Below the pieces are notes generated by a model that was not told the DNA's origin, did no database searches, and worked only from the letters and a program-made list of their open reading frames with translations. This document shows, piece after piece, positions 53,303 through 62,569 of a stretch of 64,000 nt of DNA. The stretch's first letter is position 1; the number at the start of each line of letters is the position of its first letter. Source of the stretch: an uncultured Lachnospiraceae bacterium (lineage in GTDB: Bacteria; Bacillota; Clostridia; Lachnospirales; Lachnospiraceae); the NCBI GenBank assembly GCA_947577185.1, contig CANPUE010000009.1, positions 35,569 through 99,568 on the forward strand, read 5' to 3'. The position numbers and the translations under genes are program-made.

Positions 53303-54832
53303 ATGTTAGTGCTGGCCAAGACTTCGCTTACCTGTCTTTTGATAACGTTATATATGGTCGGTTTTTACTGTAGAAAACCGCATATTCCGGTCAGATCAAC
53401 GAGAATTTTTCAGTGGCTTATCTGTGCCGCAGTACTCAGCTCATCGTTTGACCTGATCACGATCTGTACTGTGAACAACAGGGATGCAGTTCCTGCTGTC
53501 ATAAATCTGATCGCGCATATTATTTATCTGATCTCTATATTGTTTTTTATTTTTCTATTGTTTTTATATATGAGGAGTTATCTGGAAGTGAATCTGCGCT
53601 TTTCCAGGACAGTAAAGATACTTCATGTGCTGCCGCTTGGACTGTCGGCTCTGGGGATTTTTGTCTTGCCAATCACTTATGTCCACGGCAGGACAACGGA
53701 TTATTCTTTAGGCCCCAAAGCCTATGCGCTTTACGGCAGTCTGGTGATTTATCTGATCCTGATCCTGTATTATTGTCTTCGATACTGGAAGATTCTGGAT
53801 GGTGAGAAAAGGCTGGCGATCATTCTGGCTGTGCCGCTTTATGTGATTACGGCAGTGATACAGATGTTGATCCCGGAAACACTGGTAGTGGTAGTATGTT
53901 CGACGCTGATCCTGTTAGGGTTGATTCTCAGTAATGAAAATACGGAAAAATATGTGGATGAGAGCACCGCATTATTTAATCAGTACTCTTTTGAAATAAT
54001 GCTGGAAGAAGTTGATTTCGAAAAGCAGAAGCCGGTCATAGCACTTCTTTGTTTCTGCAAGACAGAGAACAGTCTGGACTGGAAACAGGACGCTCAGATC
54101 TTAAATGACATTCGTAAGGAAATAAAGCAATACCACCTGTATGGGTATCGCGTCTGTGAAAACGGCGTCGTATTTTTTGGCAATGTCAGGGAGAAGATGC
54201 AGATGGTGTTGGAACATGTGAAGTATAATGTGGAAGAAAAGTACGGAGTAGACGTTGTCAATATTGAAACGAAGATTCTGGAGGAGGAAGCCTCAGTTAC
54301 AAAGTACAGCACGATGCGGAATATCATTGCCTTCTGCACAGAGGTAGGAAGCCGTCTTGCCTATATAGATTATCTTACCAATATTTATAACCGTAATGCG
54401 CTGGAACGGGATTTGGGCAAAGAGATGGACAAAAGTAAGGTATACTATTTTATTGCTGATCTGAATGGTCTCAAGATAGTAAATGATACCATTGGTCATT
54501 CGGCCGGTGACAAACTGCTGCAGAGTTTTGCCTGTATTCTTGCGGACGTGGTTGGTGAGAACGGGAGAGCCTACAGACAGGGCGGGGATGAATTTGCAGT
54601 TTTATATGGCAGGGATCCGCATCGCTTTATGGAGGAGCTGGAAGTGCACTGCAGAGATTACAACCGTTCCAGTGCGATTACGATCAGCTATGCCATTGGC
54701 TGTTGTCTGTTGGAGAAAGACCATTTCCGGGATGTTGCGGATCAGATGATGTATGAGGATAAGCGTAGGAAAAAACAGAACCAGTGCATCGAAGTGTGGA
54801 CCTGCACATCAGAAAGTCATTTAACCGAATGA
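53303..54832 (+). CDS. Membrane-bound diguanylate cyclase (GGDEF protein)
   Basis: 509 residues. Seven to eight membrane segments occupy the N-terminal 215 residues. A middle domain of about 130 residues is followed by a GGDEF domain (about 355-490) with IADLNGLKIVNDTIGHSAGDKLL and the active-site motif RQGGDEFAV. The intact GGDEF signature predicts synthesis of cyclic di-GMP. No EAL domain is attached. It has its own promoter and a long structured leader. The HD-GYP-like protein at 47.4 kb could be a degrading partner. Confidence 0.9.
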   Translation: MLVLAKTSLTCLLITLYMVGFYCRKPHIPVRSTRIFQWLICAAVLSSSFDLITICTVNNRDAVPAVINLIAHIIYLISILFFIFLLFLYMRSYLEVNLRFSRTVKILHVLPLGLSALGIFVLPITYVHGRTTDYSLGPKAYALYGSLVIYLILILYYCLRYWKILDGEKRLAIILAVPLYVITAVIQMLIPETLVVVVCSTLILLGLILSNENTEKYVDESTALFNQYSFEIMLEEVDFEKQKPVIALLCFCKTENSLDWKQDAQILNDIRKEIKQYHLYGYRVCENGVVFFGNVREKMQMVLEHVKYNVEEKYGVDVVNIETKILEEEASVTKYSTMRNIIAFCTEVGSRLAYIDYLTNIYNRNALERDLGKEMDKSKVYYFIADLNGLKIVNDTIGHSAGDKLLQSFACILADVVGENGRAYRQGGDEFAVLYGRDPHRFMEELEVHCRDYNRSSAITISYAIGCCLLEKDHFRDVADQMMYEDKRRKKQNQCIEVWTCTSESHLTE

Positions 54833-54896
54833 ATATCCGGAGACATAAGAACATAAAACGTAAAGAAGATTATGATTAAAAAGGGAGAATAAAATT

Positions 54897-55085
54897 ATGG
54901 AGAAAACTTTAAAAGTAATTATCGAGAAATGTCCGCAGAACCATCCTTGTCCATCGGTTAAGATCTGTCCGGCAGGTGCTCTGACGCAGGAAGGATTTCA
55001 TGCACCAGTTGTTGACCTTGACAAATGCATCAGATGTGGAAAATGTTCCACATTCTGTCCAAAGAAAGCGCTGGTGTTGGAATAA
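54897..55085 (+). CDS. Small 4Fe-4S ferredoxin-like protein
   Basis: 62 residues. The C-terminal half has the complete cluster motif CIRCGKCSTFCP; the N-terminal half has C-x5-C-x5-C-P (CPQNHPCPSVKICP), a variant second cluster. Likely a short electron carrier or a regulator of iron-sulfur redox state. It follows AAGGGAG. 64 bases after the GGDEF gene, possibly co-transcribed. Confidence 0.85.
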   Translation: MEKTLKVIIEKCPQNHPCPSVKICPAGALTQEGFHAPVVDLDKCIRCGKCSTFCPKKALVLE

Positions 55086-55248
55086 AAATGGAATGGAATT
55101 AAGAAAGATAAGCAAAGAGGGCAATTTTGATGAAAACAGGCGGCAGGGAAGCGTGATACAATAGTAAAAACGTTTCCAAAGGAAGCTGCATCTGTCAGAA
55201 CGGGGTTTTGGAGATTGCGCTGACTGGAAACAGGAAGGAGCAGTTTCT

Positions 55249-55665
55249 ATGAGTGATAAAAGGATAACCGAAAAAATATTAAATTTTATCGAAGAGAACC
55301 TGAAGGAAGACCTGACACTGGAAAAAATTGCAGCAGCACTCAATTATTCAAAGTTTTATACTGCCAGAAAATTTAAGGAGGATACAGGGATCACGCTGTA
55401 TCAGTATATTCGCGGCAGAAGGATGGATAAAGCGGCGGCGGATCTGGTTACAACAAATCGTTCTGTGCTGGAGATTGCCTTCGAGGCGGGATATGGGTCG
55501 CAGCAGGCTTTTACGCAGGCGTTTCATGATGTTTATGGAGACACGCCGCAGGAATACCGTAGGATTGGAACATTCCGGCCCAGACAAAACAGAATTGAAA
55601 TTGACAGGAGAACTGATTTCAGAATGTTTCTGCAGGTTCGGACGAAAGGCAGGGCGGCGGCATGA
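55249..55665 (+). CDS. Short AraC-type DNA-binding protein
   Basis: 138 residues, consisting of the AraC double helix-turn-helix domain only (about 5-105; [23 protein letters not shown] and the second motif [31 protein letters not shown]) with a short Arg-rich tail. No sensor domain, as in SoxS/MarA-like stand-alone activators. It overlaps the clpP gene by 4 bases, so the two are expressed together. Start ATG follows AAGGAG. Confidence 0.88.
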   Translation: MSDKRITEKILNFIEENLKEDLTLEKIAAALNYSKFYTARKFKEDTGITLYQYIRGRRMDKAAADLVTTNRSVLEIAFEAGYGSQQAFTQAFHDVYGDTPQEYRRIGTFRPRQNRIEIDRRTDFRMFLQVRTKGRAAA

Positions 55666-56279
55666 GTTTAGTACCTTATGTAGTGACACAGACGAGCCGT
55701 GGAGAGAGAAGCTACGATATTTTTTCAAGACTTTTAGCTGACCGGATTATATTTTTAGGAGAAGAGGTCAGTGACAGTTCCGCCGGCATCGTGACCGCGC
55801 AGATGCTTTTTCTGGAGGCAGAGGATCCTGAAAGAGATATCCAGTTATACATTAACAGTCCGGGCGGTTCCATTTCCGCAGGGTTTGCGATTTATGATAC
55901 CATGCAGCATGTCAAGTGTGATGTTTCTACGATATGCCTTGGCATGGCCGCGAGTTTCGGAGCATTTTTGCTGGCGGGAGGTGCAAAGGGAAAACGAATG
56001 GCGCTTCCCAATGCGGAAGTTATGATCCATCAGCCGGCGGTCCATGGAAACGGTCTGCATGGACAGGCAACGGATATCAAAATCGCAGCCGATCATATAC
56101 TGCGCAGTAAAGAAAGGCTGAACAGAATATTGGCAGAAAATACCGGAAAGTCGGTGGAAGAGATCGAGACAGCAACGGAACGGGATCATTATTTATCGGC
56201 GCAGGAAGCGTTGGAATTTGGACTGATCGATCAGATTATCACAAAACGCAATGATGGACATGGACAGGTAACATTGTAA
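55662..56279 (+). CDS. ClpP-family serine protease, non-standard context
   Basis: 205 residues, normal length for ClpP. The catalytic triad is visible: Ser in [10 protein letters not shown], His in EVMIHQP and Asp in ATERDHYLS. It has the Y-D-I-F-S-R-L-L and I-N-S-P-G-G-S motifs. The housekeeping clpP normally sits beside tig or clpX; here it is coupled to a MarA-like AraC gene and no clpX is present, so it is probably a second, regulated copy. It would form the proteolytic chamber served by a Clp ATPase encoded elsewhere. Confidence 0.92.
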   Translation: MSLVPYVVTQTSRGERSYDIFSRLLADRIIFLGEEVSDSSAGIVTAQMLFLEAEDPERDIQLYINSPGGSISAGFAIYDTMQHVKCDVSTICLGMAASFGAFLLAGGAKGKRMALPNAEVMIHQPAVHGNGLHGQATDIKIAADHILRSKERLNRILAENTGKSVEEIETATERDHYLSAQEALEFGLIDQIITKRNDGHGQVTL

Positions 56280-56302
56280 TTCGACAGGTTATGTGTTATA
56301 AT
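56274..56302 (+). promoter_or_regulatory. Predicted promoter of the ComEC-like hydrolase gene
   Basis: TTGTAA (includes the clpP stop codon), 17-base spacer, TATAAT. Confidence 0.6.
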
Positions 56303-56356
56303 CCCAATGTTTCCCAATAAGAATCATGATATAGAAAACATTGGAGGATTAAAAGC

Positions 56357-57541
56357 ATGAAGAGAAATCGTAAGTACATGGTTCATTTGATTCTGGCGGT
56401 CTCTATTTTGATTGGAGCGGTTTCTTCTGCGCCAATGACTGCATCAGCAGTGTCAGATAAGGCAGATGAAATGAAAGTGCATTTCATTGATGTTGGCCAG
56501 GGTGATGCCACCCTGATTACCTGTGGAGGCCATTCCATGCTGATCGATGCAGGAGACGATTCAAAAGGAACCGCAGTACAAAACTACCTGCAAAAGCAAA
56601 AGATTAAAGCGCTGGACTATTTAATTCTTACCCATCCGGATGCAGACCATATCGGCGGCGCTCCGGTCATTATCACCAAATTTGATGTTGATAAAGTATT
56701 TGTCTCCGATTATGAAAAAGACAATAAGACCTGGCAAAAGCTGATGCAGGCATTGGATAACAAGTCCTTACAGGATACAACGCCAAAAGTTGGTTCCCAG
56801 TACTTGCTCGGAACAGCCAAAATAACAATACTTGCCCCCAATAACGAGTACGACAATCCAAACGATTCATCGATCGCCCTGATCATTCAAAACGGAAAAA
56901 ACAGATTTCTTTTTACTGGTGACGCATCAGAAAATGCCGAAGAAGACATTTTGAGAAATAATTATGATATCGCTGCCGATGTTTATAAAGCAGGACATCA
57001 TGGAAGCAAATATTCAACGTCTGCAGAATTTTTTCAGGCGGTTAACCCTGCCTGTGCGGTGATCAGCTGTGGCGAAAATAATTCATATGGACATCCTCAC
57101 GCCGAAACACTGAATACCTTCCGCATGAATGGTGTTAAGGTTTACAGGACGGATGAAGACGGTACAATCATAGCAACATCTGATGGGAAGTCGATTACAT
57201 TTAATGTACCTGCTTCTGAGACATGGAAGCCGGGCGAACCAAAATTGTCAGCCGGTGAGAAGACGGCCGACAGTCCTAAGACAGGATCGGAGACGAAAGA
57301 AGCTTCTTCAGCAGTGACTCAGAGCCAGAAGGAAGAGCCGGTTAATGTCACAGAAGAGCCGTCAACAGAATCTAATAGCAACAAGACAACAGAACTTACC
57401 TACATTCTGAATACAAAGACAAAGAAATTTCATAAGCCATCCTGCAATTCCTTACCGACGGCAAACAGGATGGACTCATCGGAAAGCAGAGACAGCATTA
57501 TCGCACAGGGGTATGAACCCTGTAAAAGATGTAATCCATAG
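56357..57541 (+). CDS. Secreted ComEC-like metallo-beta-lactamase-fold hydrolase with Ada-like Cys tail
   Basis: 394 residues. A signal peptide (about 1-31, ending A-S-A) precedes an MBL domain resembling the nuclease domain of ComEC (about 38-275; HFIDVGQGDATLI, then THPDADHIGG, FTGDAS and KAGHHGSKYS). A disordered linker (about 285-335) is followed by a C-terminal motif from about 345: H-K-P-S-C, later G-Y-E-P-C-K-R-C. This resembles the Ada-type/nuclease-associated zinc tail found on secreted nucleases. Possible external DNase or phosphodiesterase used in DNA scavenging or uptake. Start follows GGAGG. Confidence 0.87.
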   Translation: MKRNRKYMVHLILAVSILIGAVSSAPMTASAVSDKADEMKVHFIDVGQGDATLITCGGHSMLIDAGDDSKGTAVQNYLQKQKIKALDYLILTHPDADHIGGAPVIITKFDVDKVFVSDYEKDNKTWQKLMQALDNKSLQDTTPKVGSQYLLGTAKITILAPNNEYDNPNDSSIALIIQNGKNRFLFTGDASENAEEDILRNNYDIAADVYKAGHHGSKYSTSAEFFQAVNPACAVISCGENNSYGHPHAETLNTFRMNGVKVYRTDEDGTIIATSDGKSITFNVPASETWKPGEPKLSAGEKTADSPKTGSETKEASSAVTQSQKEEPVNVTEEPSTESNSNKTTELTYILNTKTKKFHKPSCNSLPTANRMDSSESRDSIIAQGYEPCKRCNP

Positions 57542-57560
57542 AAGACCGGATGAGGTGCAA

Positions 57561-57591
57561 AAAGGGCAGAAAACCTGATTTTCTGCCCTTT
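57561..57591. terminator. Bidirectional terminator between convergent genes
   Basis: AAAGGGCAGAAAA pairs with TTTTCTGCCCTTT around a 5-base loop; serves the ComEC-like gene and the convergent phosphatase gene. Confidence 0.8.
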
Positions 57592-57630
57592 AACGATCTT
57601 TGATTACATCATTCATTTTATAAAAATATT

Positions 57631-58089
57631 TTATAAATCAGATAGAAGATAGTGTAAAAACGCTTCGCATCCTTCCAGTACATCATCATATGTCACACCA
57701 AATTCCCCTGTATACCACGGGTCTGCGATCGCCCGGCTGCTTCCGCTGTATTCTAGCAGTTTATGAATCTTATGCTGCGGGTCCCCGCCGGCAATTCGAG
57801 TCATATTGCGGATATTTGCATCATCCATGCCGATAAGATAATCATATTTGTCATAATCTGATTTTGTCATCTGTACAGCCCTGTGGGGTATGACCGGAAT
57901 GCCTTTCTCGCGTAGTTTGTTCACCGTCCCATAATGGGGGCCGTTGCCGATTTCCTCTCTGCTGGTGGCAGCTGAGGCAATCTGGAATTGGTTTTCTAAT
58001 TTATTCTGTTTTACAAGATACGTCATGACGCTTTCGGCCATGGTACTGCGGCAGATATTGCCGTGGCAGACAAATAATATTTTTATCAT
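57631..58089 (-). CDS. Low-molecular-weight protein-tyrosine-phosphatase
   Basis: 152 residues. The P-loop is at the N-terminus (VCHGNICRSTMAES, a C-x5-R-S motif), and the general-acid loop is IADPWYTGEF. Complete family length. It dephosphorylates protein tyrosine or arginine residues, and in Firmicutes is often linked to capsule or stress control. Its first 12 codons and 59 bases upstream are present a second time at 63.8 kb, so its 5' end is one boundary of an inserted segment. A ribosome site GGATAA lies upstream. Confidence 0.93.
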   Translation of the reverse strand: MIKILFVCHGNICRSTMAESVMTYLVKQNKLENQFQIASAATSREEIGNGPHYGTVNKLREKGIPVIPHRAVQMTKSDYDKYDYLIGMDDANIRNMTRIAGGDPQHKIHKLLEYSGSSRAIADPWYTGEFGVTYDDVLEGCEAFLHYLLSDL

Positions 58090-58148
58090 CTTGAATTTAT
58101 CCTTTCATAAGCCTTTAAACCTTGATATATCGGGCTTCTTGGCACTTT
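58053..58148. repeat. 96-bp direct repeat, left copy
   Basis: Matches 63826-63921 at 95 of 96 positions. It covers the first 12 codons of the phosphatase gene and its upstream region. Probable attachment or duplication boundary of the segment to the right. Confidence 0.92.
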
Positions 58149-58164
58149 GAATAGTGTAGTGCAA

Positions 58165-58208
58165 CTATTTCTTAGATATTTCAATCCCATTCTCTATTGC
58201 GTAAATAA
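58165..58208 (-). pseudogene. Severed C-terminal codons of the P-loop ATPase gene
   Basis: If the IS66 element and one copy of its target duplication are removed, the ATPase frame continues through I-E-N-G-I-E-I-S-K-K to a TAG at 58165-58167. These are the original last codons, now 2.8 kb away from the rest of the gene. Confidence 0.75.
58201..58208. repeat. Target site duplication of the IS66 element, left copy
   Basis: GTAAATAA, identical to 61001-61008 on the other side. Eight bases is the duplication size of the IS66 family. Confidence 0.93.
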
Positions 58209-58251
58209 GTAAGCGTCAAACCAGACGCCTCTCCTAAAATTTATGCGCCGC

Positions 58252-59889
58252 TTAACTGCGACGCTTGCTGTAACAATCAGCCGGCAAAGTTTTTGACCAC
58301 GGCATGAGTGGTTCCAGCACGGATTGTTCTATATTCCCGTTTTTATCTATAAGCTGCGGCAGCTCCGTCAGCAGATGTTTGATGTAATAATAAACATTTA
58401 AGTTGTTTGCACGTGCGGTTTCGGTAATACTGTAAATGATGGCACTTGCCTGGGCTCCGCGGACTGTATTGATGGTCATCCAGTTTTTCCTGCCTATTGT
58501 GAAATTTCTCAGTGCACGTTCCGATGCGGAATCATCTATGGGAACTTCACCGTCGGTCAGAAATACTTTGAGATACTCTTCCTGATTTATACTGTATGCA
58601 AGACCTTTTGCTGTTTCACTTTTGGGAAGAATCTGCCCCTGGCGGAAAGTATCTTTTACCCACGCAAAATATTCTTCAACCAGTGGTCTGATTGAAGCCT
58701 GTCTCTCTTTAAGGCGTTCCTGCGGGGAAAGATTTTTCAAAGTATTCTCAAGGTCATAGATGGCACCGATCCGCACCAGTGCCTTGTAGGCAGCTGAAGA
58801 TTTAACTGCTTCGGCATTCCCTTTCCCCATTGCTTTGATGGCATTGGCAAAGCGGCGCCTTGCATGTGCAAAACAGTTTGCATTCGTAATGCCTTCCTGT
58901 TCCCGGGCAAGCTTGTGGTACTGCTCCAGCCCATCCGTCATGAGTATTCCATTGAAGTTTTTGTAATACTCCTTTGGATGGCCGCTGTGCCGTGTCTTCT
59001 GATATTCGTACACCACAATGGGCGGAACATCAGAAAGCTCCCCGGTCAGGTGTACCCACATGTAACTTTTGCTCCCTGCAGGCCTGCCGTCATGGATGAC
59101 CTCCAAAGGGGTTTCATCACACTGGTTTACATGGGCCTTAAGCTGGCACTTTTTCATAAGGTCATACACTGGCTGAAAAAATCGTTCTGAAGACCAGACT
59201 GTCCAGTTTGACATGGTCTGCTTTGATAGATTCAGACCGTTTGCTTTAAAGTCCCTGGAAACACGGTCAAGTGGATTACTGTTTACATATTTGGCATTAA
59301 TGATTGCAGCTTCCAGTGATGCGGTGGCGATACTGCCACGGAACAGGGTGCCCGGATGGTCTCCACGCAGGAATTCATCCTGATGCAGCCCGTCTGTTCC
59401 CACATATACTTTAATGATGTGTTTTTCGGCAATCCACTTTGCCGGCTCAAAGCGTAACTGCCAGCAGATTTCATCCGGCATGCTTTTATAGTTACCTTCG
59501 CCAAATGTATTAATCAATTTTTCCTTTGATACATCGTGGGGGATTTCTTCCTGCGGAAAGTCCTTTAAATCTTCCTCACGCTGTCCCTTTTTCTTGGGCT
59601 TACGGGGTTTCTTAAGGGCATCTTCAATCACTTCATCAACGGCCGGCTCAGGATGCTGCGCATCATAACAGGCTTCAGCCTCATTGAAGAAGGAAAGCTG
59701 TCCTGTAATGGCATCCAGTGATTCTGTATGCCGTCCATAACGCTGCTGATCAGCCAGACGGATCTGTTCTATCAGATTCTCGTAATCATGCTCCAGCTTA
59801 TCAAGACGGTCCTGCATCTGGCAGATAACCTTGTTCTTGGTATCATGATTCATGCGGTTTAGTTCATCTGGTGTATATTTCTGACACAT
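58252..59889 (-). CDS. tnpC: IS66 family transposase (TnpC)
   Basis: 545 residues. An N-terminal coiled region (YENLIEQIRLADQQRYGRHTESL) is followed by a zinc-binding-like segment, the DDE catalytic domain (QCDETPLEV, LMTDGLEQYHKL and SASERALRNFTIGRKNW motifs) and the C-terminal IS66 domain. The ATG at 59889 follows AAAGG; the frame extends to 59919 without a better site. Confidence 0.95.
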   Translation of the reverse strand: MCQKYTPDELNRMNHDTKNKVICQMQDRLDKLEHDYENLIEQIRLADQQRYGRHTESLDAITGQLSFFNEAEACYDAQHPEPAVDEVIEDALKKPRKPKKKGQREEDLKDFPQEEIPHDVSKEKLINTFGEGNYKSMPDEICWQLRFEPAKWIAEKHIIKVYVGTDGLHQDEFLRGDHPGTLFRGSIATASLEAAIINAKYVNSNPLDRVSRDFKANGLNLSKQTMSNWTVWSSERFFQPVYDLMKKCQLKAHVNQCDETPLEVIHDGRPAGSKSYMWVHLTGELSDVPPIVVYEYQKTRHSGHPKEYYKNFNGILMTDGLEQYHKLAREQEGITNANCFAHARRRFANAIKAMGKGNAEAVKSSAAYKALVRIGAIYDLENTLKNLSPQERLKERQASIRPLVEEYFAWVKDTFRQGQILPKSETAKGLAYSINQEEYLKVFLTDGEVPIDDSASERALRNFTIGRKNWMTINTVRGAQASAIIYSITETARANNLNVYYYIKHLLTELPQLIDKNGNIEQSVLEPLMPWSKTLPADCYSKRRS

Positions 59890-60162
59890 AGAAACTGCCT
59901 TTCCTTTCAGACTGATCATAGCAGATATATGTAGAATAATCCAACCGAACCGAGGAGCAGCTTCGTCATTCTGCCATGCTTTCAGACTGCGTTAACAAGG
60001 CAATAAAGCGCTTGGAAAATATAGGGTTTTCAAGGTTCAGATTTTGCCTTCAGGGAAAATATATGACGCTTTATATGTTGCTGCAGGCATCTGCCATATA
60101 GAAAAACAGATAAGTTATAAGGGAAAAAACAAAGGGGAAAAATTCTCTGTTTTGCACAATCA

Positions 60163-60519
60163 TTAATAAATTTTTCCGGGCTTCACATCCTTGACTTTCG
60201 GCTCTAATGGGTTTAATCCAGGCATCAGGTAATGGAACTGTTCTTCCGTAAGTTCCGCCGCTTCCTGCGTAGTCCGCGGCCATGACAGACGGCCATCTTC
60301 AAGGCGTTTGTACAGAAGAAGAAAGCCTGTTCCCTGCCACAACAATCCTTTTATTCTGTCTGAACGTTGTCCGCAGAATAAAAAGAGCGTGCCTTTTTCA
60401 AAGGGATTCTGCTTATATTTGTCACCAATGATCATGGCAAGCCCATCTATGCCTTTGCGAAGGTCCACCGTGCCACAGGCAAGCACCACCCGGCGGATGC
60501 CTGCAGCATCCTCAAGCAT
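60163..60519 (-). CDS. tnpB: IS66 family accessory protein TnpB
   Basis: 118 residues, IS66 Orf2 type (VVLACGTVDLRKGIDGLAMII, then LFLFCGQRSDRIKGLLWQGTGFLLLYKRLE). The ATG at 60519 follows GGGAGG and overlaps the tnpA end by 8 bases. Required with TnpA for transposition in IS66 elements. Confidence 0.94.
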   Translation of the reverse strand: MLEDAAGIRRVVLACGTVDLRKGIDGLAMIIGDKYKQNPFEKGTLFLFCGQRSDRIKGLLWQGTGFLLLYKRLEDGRLSWPRTTQEAAELTEEQFHYLMPGLNPLEPKVKDVKPGKIY

Positions 60520-60901
60520 GGGATACCTCCCTGAGAATTCTTGACAGCAGGCTGTCAGAAATTTCATTGGAAATCCCGATTGACACGCTGTTATACTGGA
60601 TAACAGCCACTGGGCTTTCATATGATTCAACCCGTGGTGAAATGCAGGATGGTGCTGTTTTTGCAGGGATAAGTATCTCTGTAAATGCAATTTCATTTCC
60701 TGGATTTTCCTTTGAACCCGGAGACTGCATTTGCGCATAGGCTTCTTTACGAAATTTTCGGAGCCAGTAATAATACGCCTTTTCTTTTACACCGTTGTCG
60801 GAAAGCCATTGTTTGACAGAAATACCTTCCGCTCTTTCCTGACACTGGGTTATGATGGTCAGCCAGTTTGCACGGCGAACGTTGTGAGTTGTCTGATCCA
60901 T
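60512..60901 (-). CDS. tnpA: IS66 family accessory protein TnpA
   Basis: 129 residues. The N-terminal helix-turn-helix region WLTIITQCQERAEGISVKQWLSDNGVKEKAYYYWLRKFR is typical of IS66 Orf1. First gene of the element, 100 bases inside its right end. Start after GAGGTAG. Confidence 0.92.
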   Translation of the reverse strand: MDQTTHNVRRANWLTIITQCQERAEGISVKQWLSDNGVKEKAYYYWLRKFRKEAYAQMQSPGSKENPGNEIAFTEILIPAKTAPSCISPRVESYESPVAVIQYNSVSIGISNEISDSLLSRILREVSHA

Positions 60902-61000
60902 GATAGTTCTACCTCCTCTAAAAAACTACTAGTTTTTTCGTGTTCTTTAGAGTATGGCATAAAAGCACTAACTATCCAAGGCGGTGGATTTGACGCTTAC

Positions 61001-61008
61001 GTAAATAA
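61001..61008. repeat. Target site duplication of the IS66 element, right copy
   Basis: GTAAATAA, identical to 58201-58208. Confidence 0.93.
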
Positions 61009-62466
61009 CTTTGGGATCATTTATCTTATATAAAACTCCACCATTATTTTTTTCTCCTGTATTTACAACTAACCCAATATTCTCCATACCAACCACATAA
61101 TTATTGGTAGAACTTCCTGTATTAGCTTGTGTACTCAGTTGGTTTTTCGTAAATTCTATTGTTGTTAATTTCAACAAATGCTTTATGTAACTATATATAT
61201 CCATTGAATTAGCCTTTGCTTTTGGATTACGCGGATAATATTCATAAAAATTAAATTCCTTCACAAAATCCACTATACCGATTCTTATCGCATTTTCAGA
61301 AATCTTATTACTATTTGAATCCATTTCATATTGTTTAAAAAAAATGCTGTTTAAAATATGCCACAAATCTCTTGGATTTCCATTAGATAATTCGAAAATT
61401 TTAGCAATACTGTCCGGTTGAACCTCATTATCAAATATGAACTTATAATTTACTATTTTTCCATCACTAAATACCAGCAATCTTTGATTCAAAGCTTTTT
61501 CTAACGACTCTGTAGTCCATAACAATAATGGGCAAAAATGTTTTTGAGTTCTAACTTCTGTCAATATTCTTTTGAACGGTATTTCCCAAACACTTATAAT
61601 GAGTTGAATATTTGGATTTTCAAGTATCTTATTATCTGTTAATAAAGGAACCAAGAATTTTGACACTGTTTCAGCATTGTTTTTCATTCTGCCATCTTCG
61701 TCAAACTTATCTAAAACAATAGTAATTCTGCTATACCCAATTTTTTCAATATATCAGATAATTGAATAATCAAATTATATGATGCATCTATTCGTTCAAA
61801 TTCTGTATCAGTATCTAAATTAACTGTAGGCAAGAGGTTTCTTATTTGATCCTCCTTTATAGGTGGAAGTAGCGTATAATGATTTCTCAAGACATCATTT
61901 ACTATATTTAGTCCTGTAGTGAGTCCATAATTAAGTATAAACCGAAATAAATTAATATACTTTTTTATTATTTTCTTAGTTTTTGATAATTGAATAGCTT
62001 CAATTTTTTGCGCTAATATGTTTTTCGTTGTCGAAGTGGTATACTGACTCAATATCATAGACAAAAAAATTCGTTCATTTCGATTTAAGCTTTTGAGTTT
62101 TTTCGTATTTCCAATCAAATATTCAAATAAACAGCCTGCCATGTTTCGAATAATTAAGTTATAGTATTCTTCTATTTGGGGTTCTATATTTAACATAGAG
62201 TAATCATCAATCATACACACAAAATGTACTTTAGAATTAGCTCCTCTCTGTAAGTCAAGAAGCAGTGCGGTTTTTCCAATTCCTCTATTTCCCCTCACAA
62301 TAATACTCCTATGGCCTTCAAAACTGCTTTTTATTGAATCATAATTATCTGCTCGGACAAATCATTTATCCGCATACTCTTGCTCAGTCTCGGCAGTATA
62401 TAAATTAAACGGATAATTTACCAATCCAATATTTTTCAAAAAATCATTGAATCCTTGCTGATTCAT
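61001..62466 (-). pseudogene. Decayed P-loop ATPase gene, cut by IS66
   Basis: Start ATG at 62466 follows AAGAAGG. Reading from there: MNQQGFNDFLKNIG, then a TGA at 62362-62364 after 34 codons. In the same frame, FVRADNYDSIKSSF leads to the Walker A motif GNRGIGKTALLLD. A missing base in the A-run at 61741-61746 shifts the frame; after it Walker B IVLDKFDED appears. IS66 then cuts the last 11 codons. Restoring one base and joining across the IS gives a frame of 501 codons including stop. The N-terminal Y-P-F, F-V-x-R-x-x-x-Y and GKTALL pattern suggests a KAP/Sll1717-like P-loop ATPase of unknown role, often seen in accessory DNA. AT-rich. Confidence 0.75.
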
Positions 62467-62569
62467 GTAATACCTTCTTTCTGTTCTTGAAGATCTCTTA
62501 ATCATTTGTACACTTTTTTGTTACCCAACAACATTTTTCAACTTCTTTAAAGGTATAGTCGAACCCTTT

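Larger units (their letters stand above)
58209..61000 (-). mobile_element. Complete IS66-family insertion sequence
   Basis: 2,792 bp bounded by terminal inverted repeats that both read GTAAGCGTCAAA inward, with partial identity beyond. Exact 8-bp target duplications GTAAATAA flank it. It carries tnpA, tnpB and tnpC in that order on the minus strand, all without visible damage, so the element may still be mobile. It sits inside the 3' end of the ATPase gene. A gap of 273 bases between tnpB and tnpC holds no credible gene. Confidence 0.95.

Noticed and set aside
62362..62364. Recoding of the in-frame TGA in the ATPase gene (for example selenocysteine)
   Set aside because: No selenocysteine-type context, and the same gene has a frameshift and an IS insertion, so decay is simpler.
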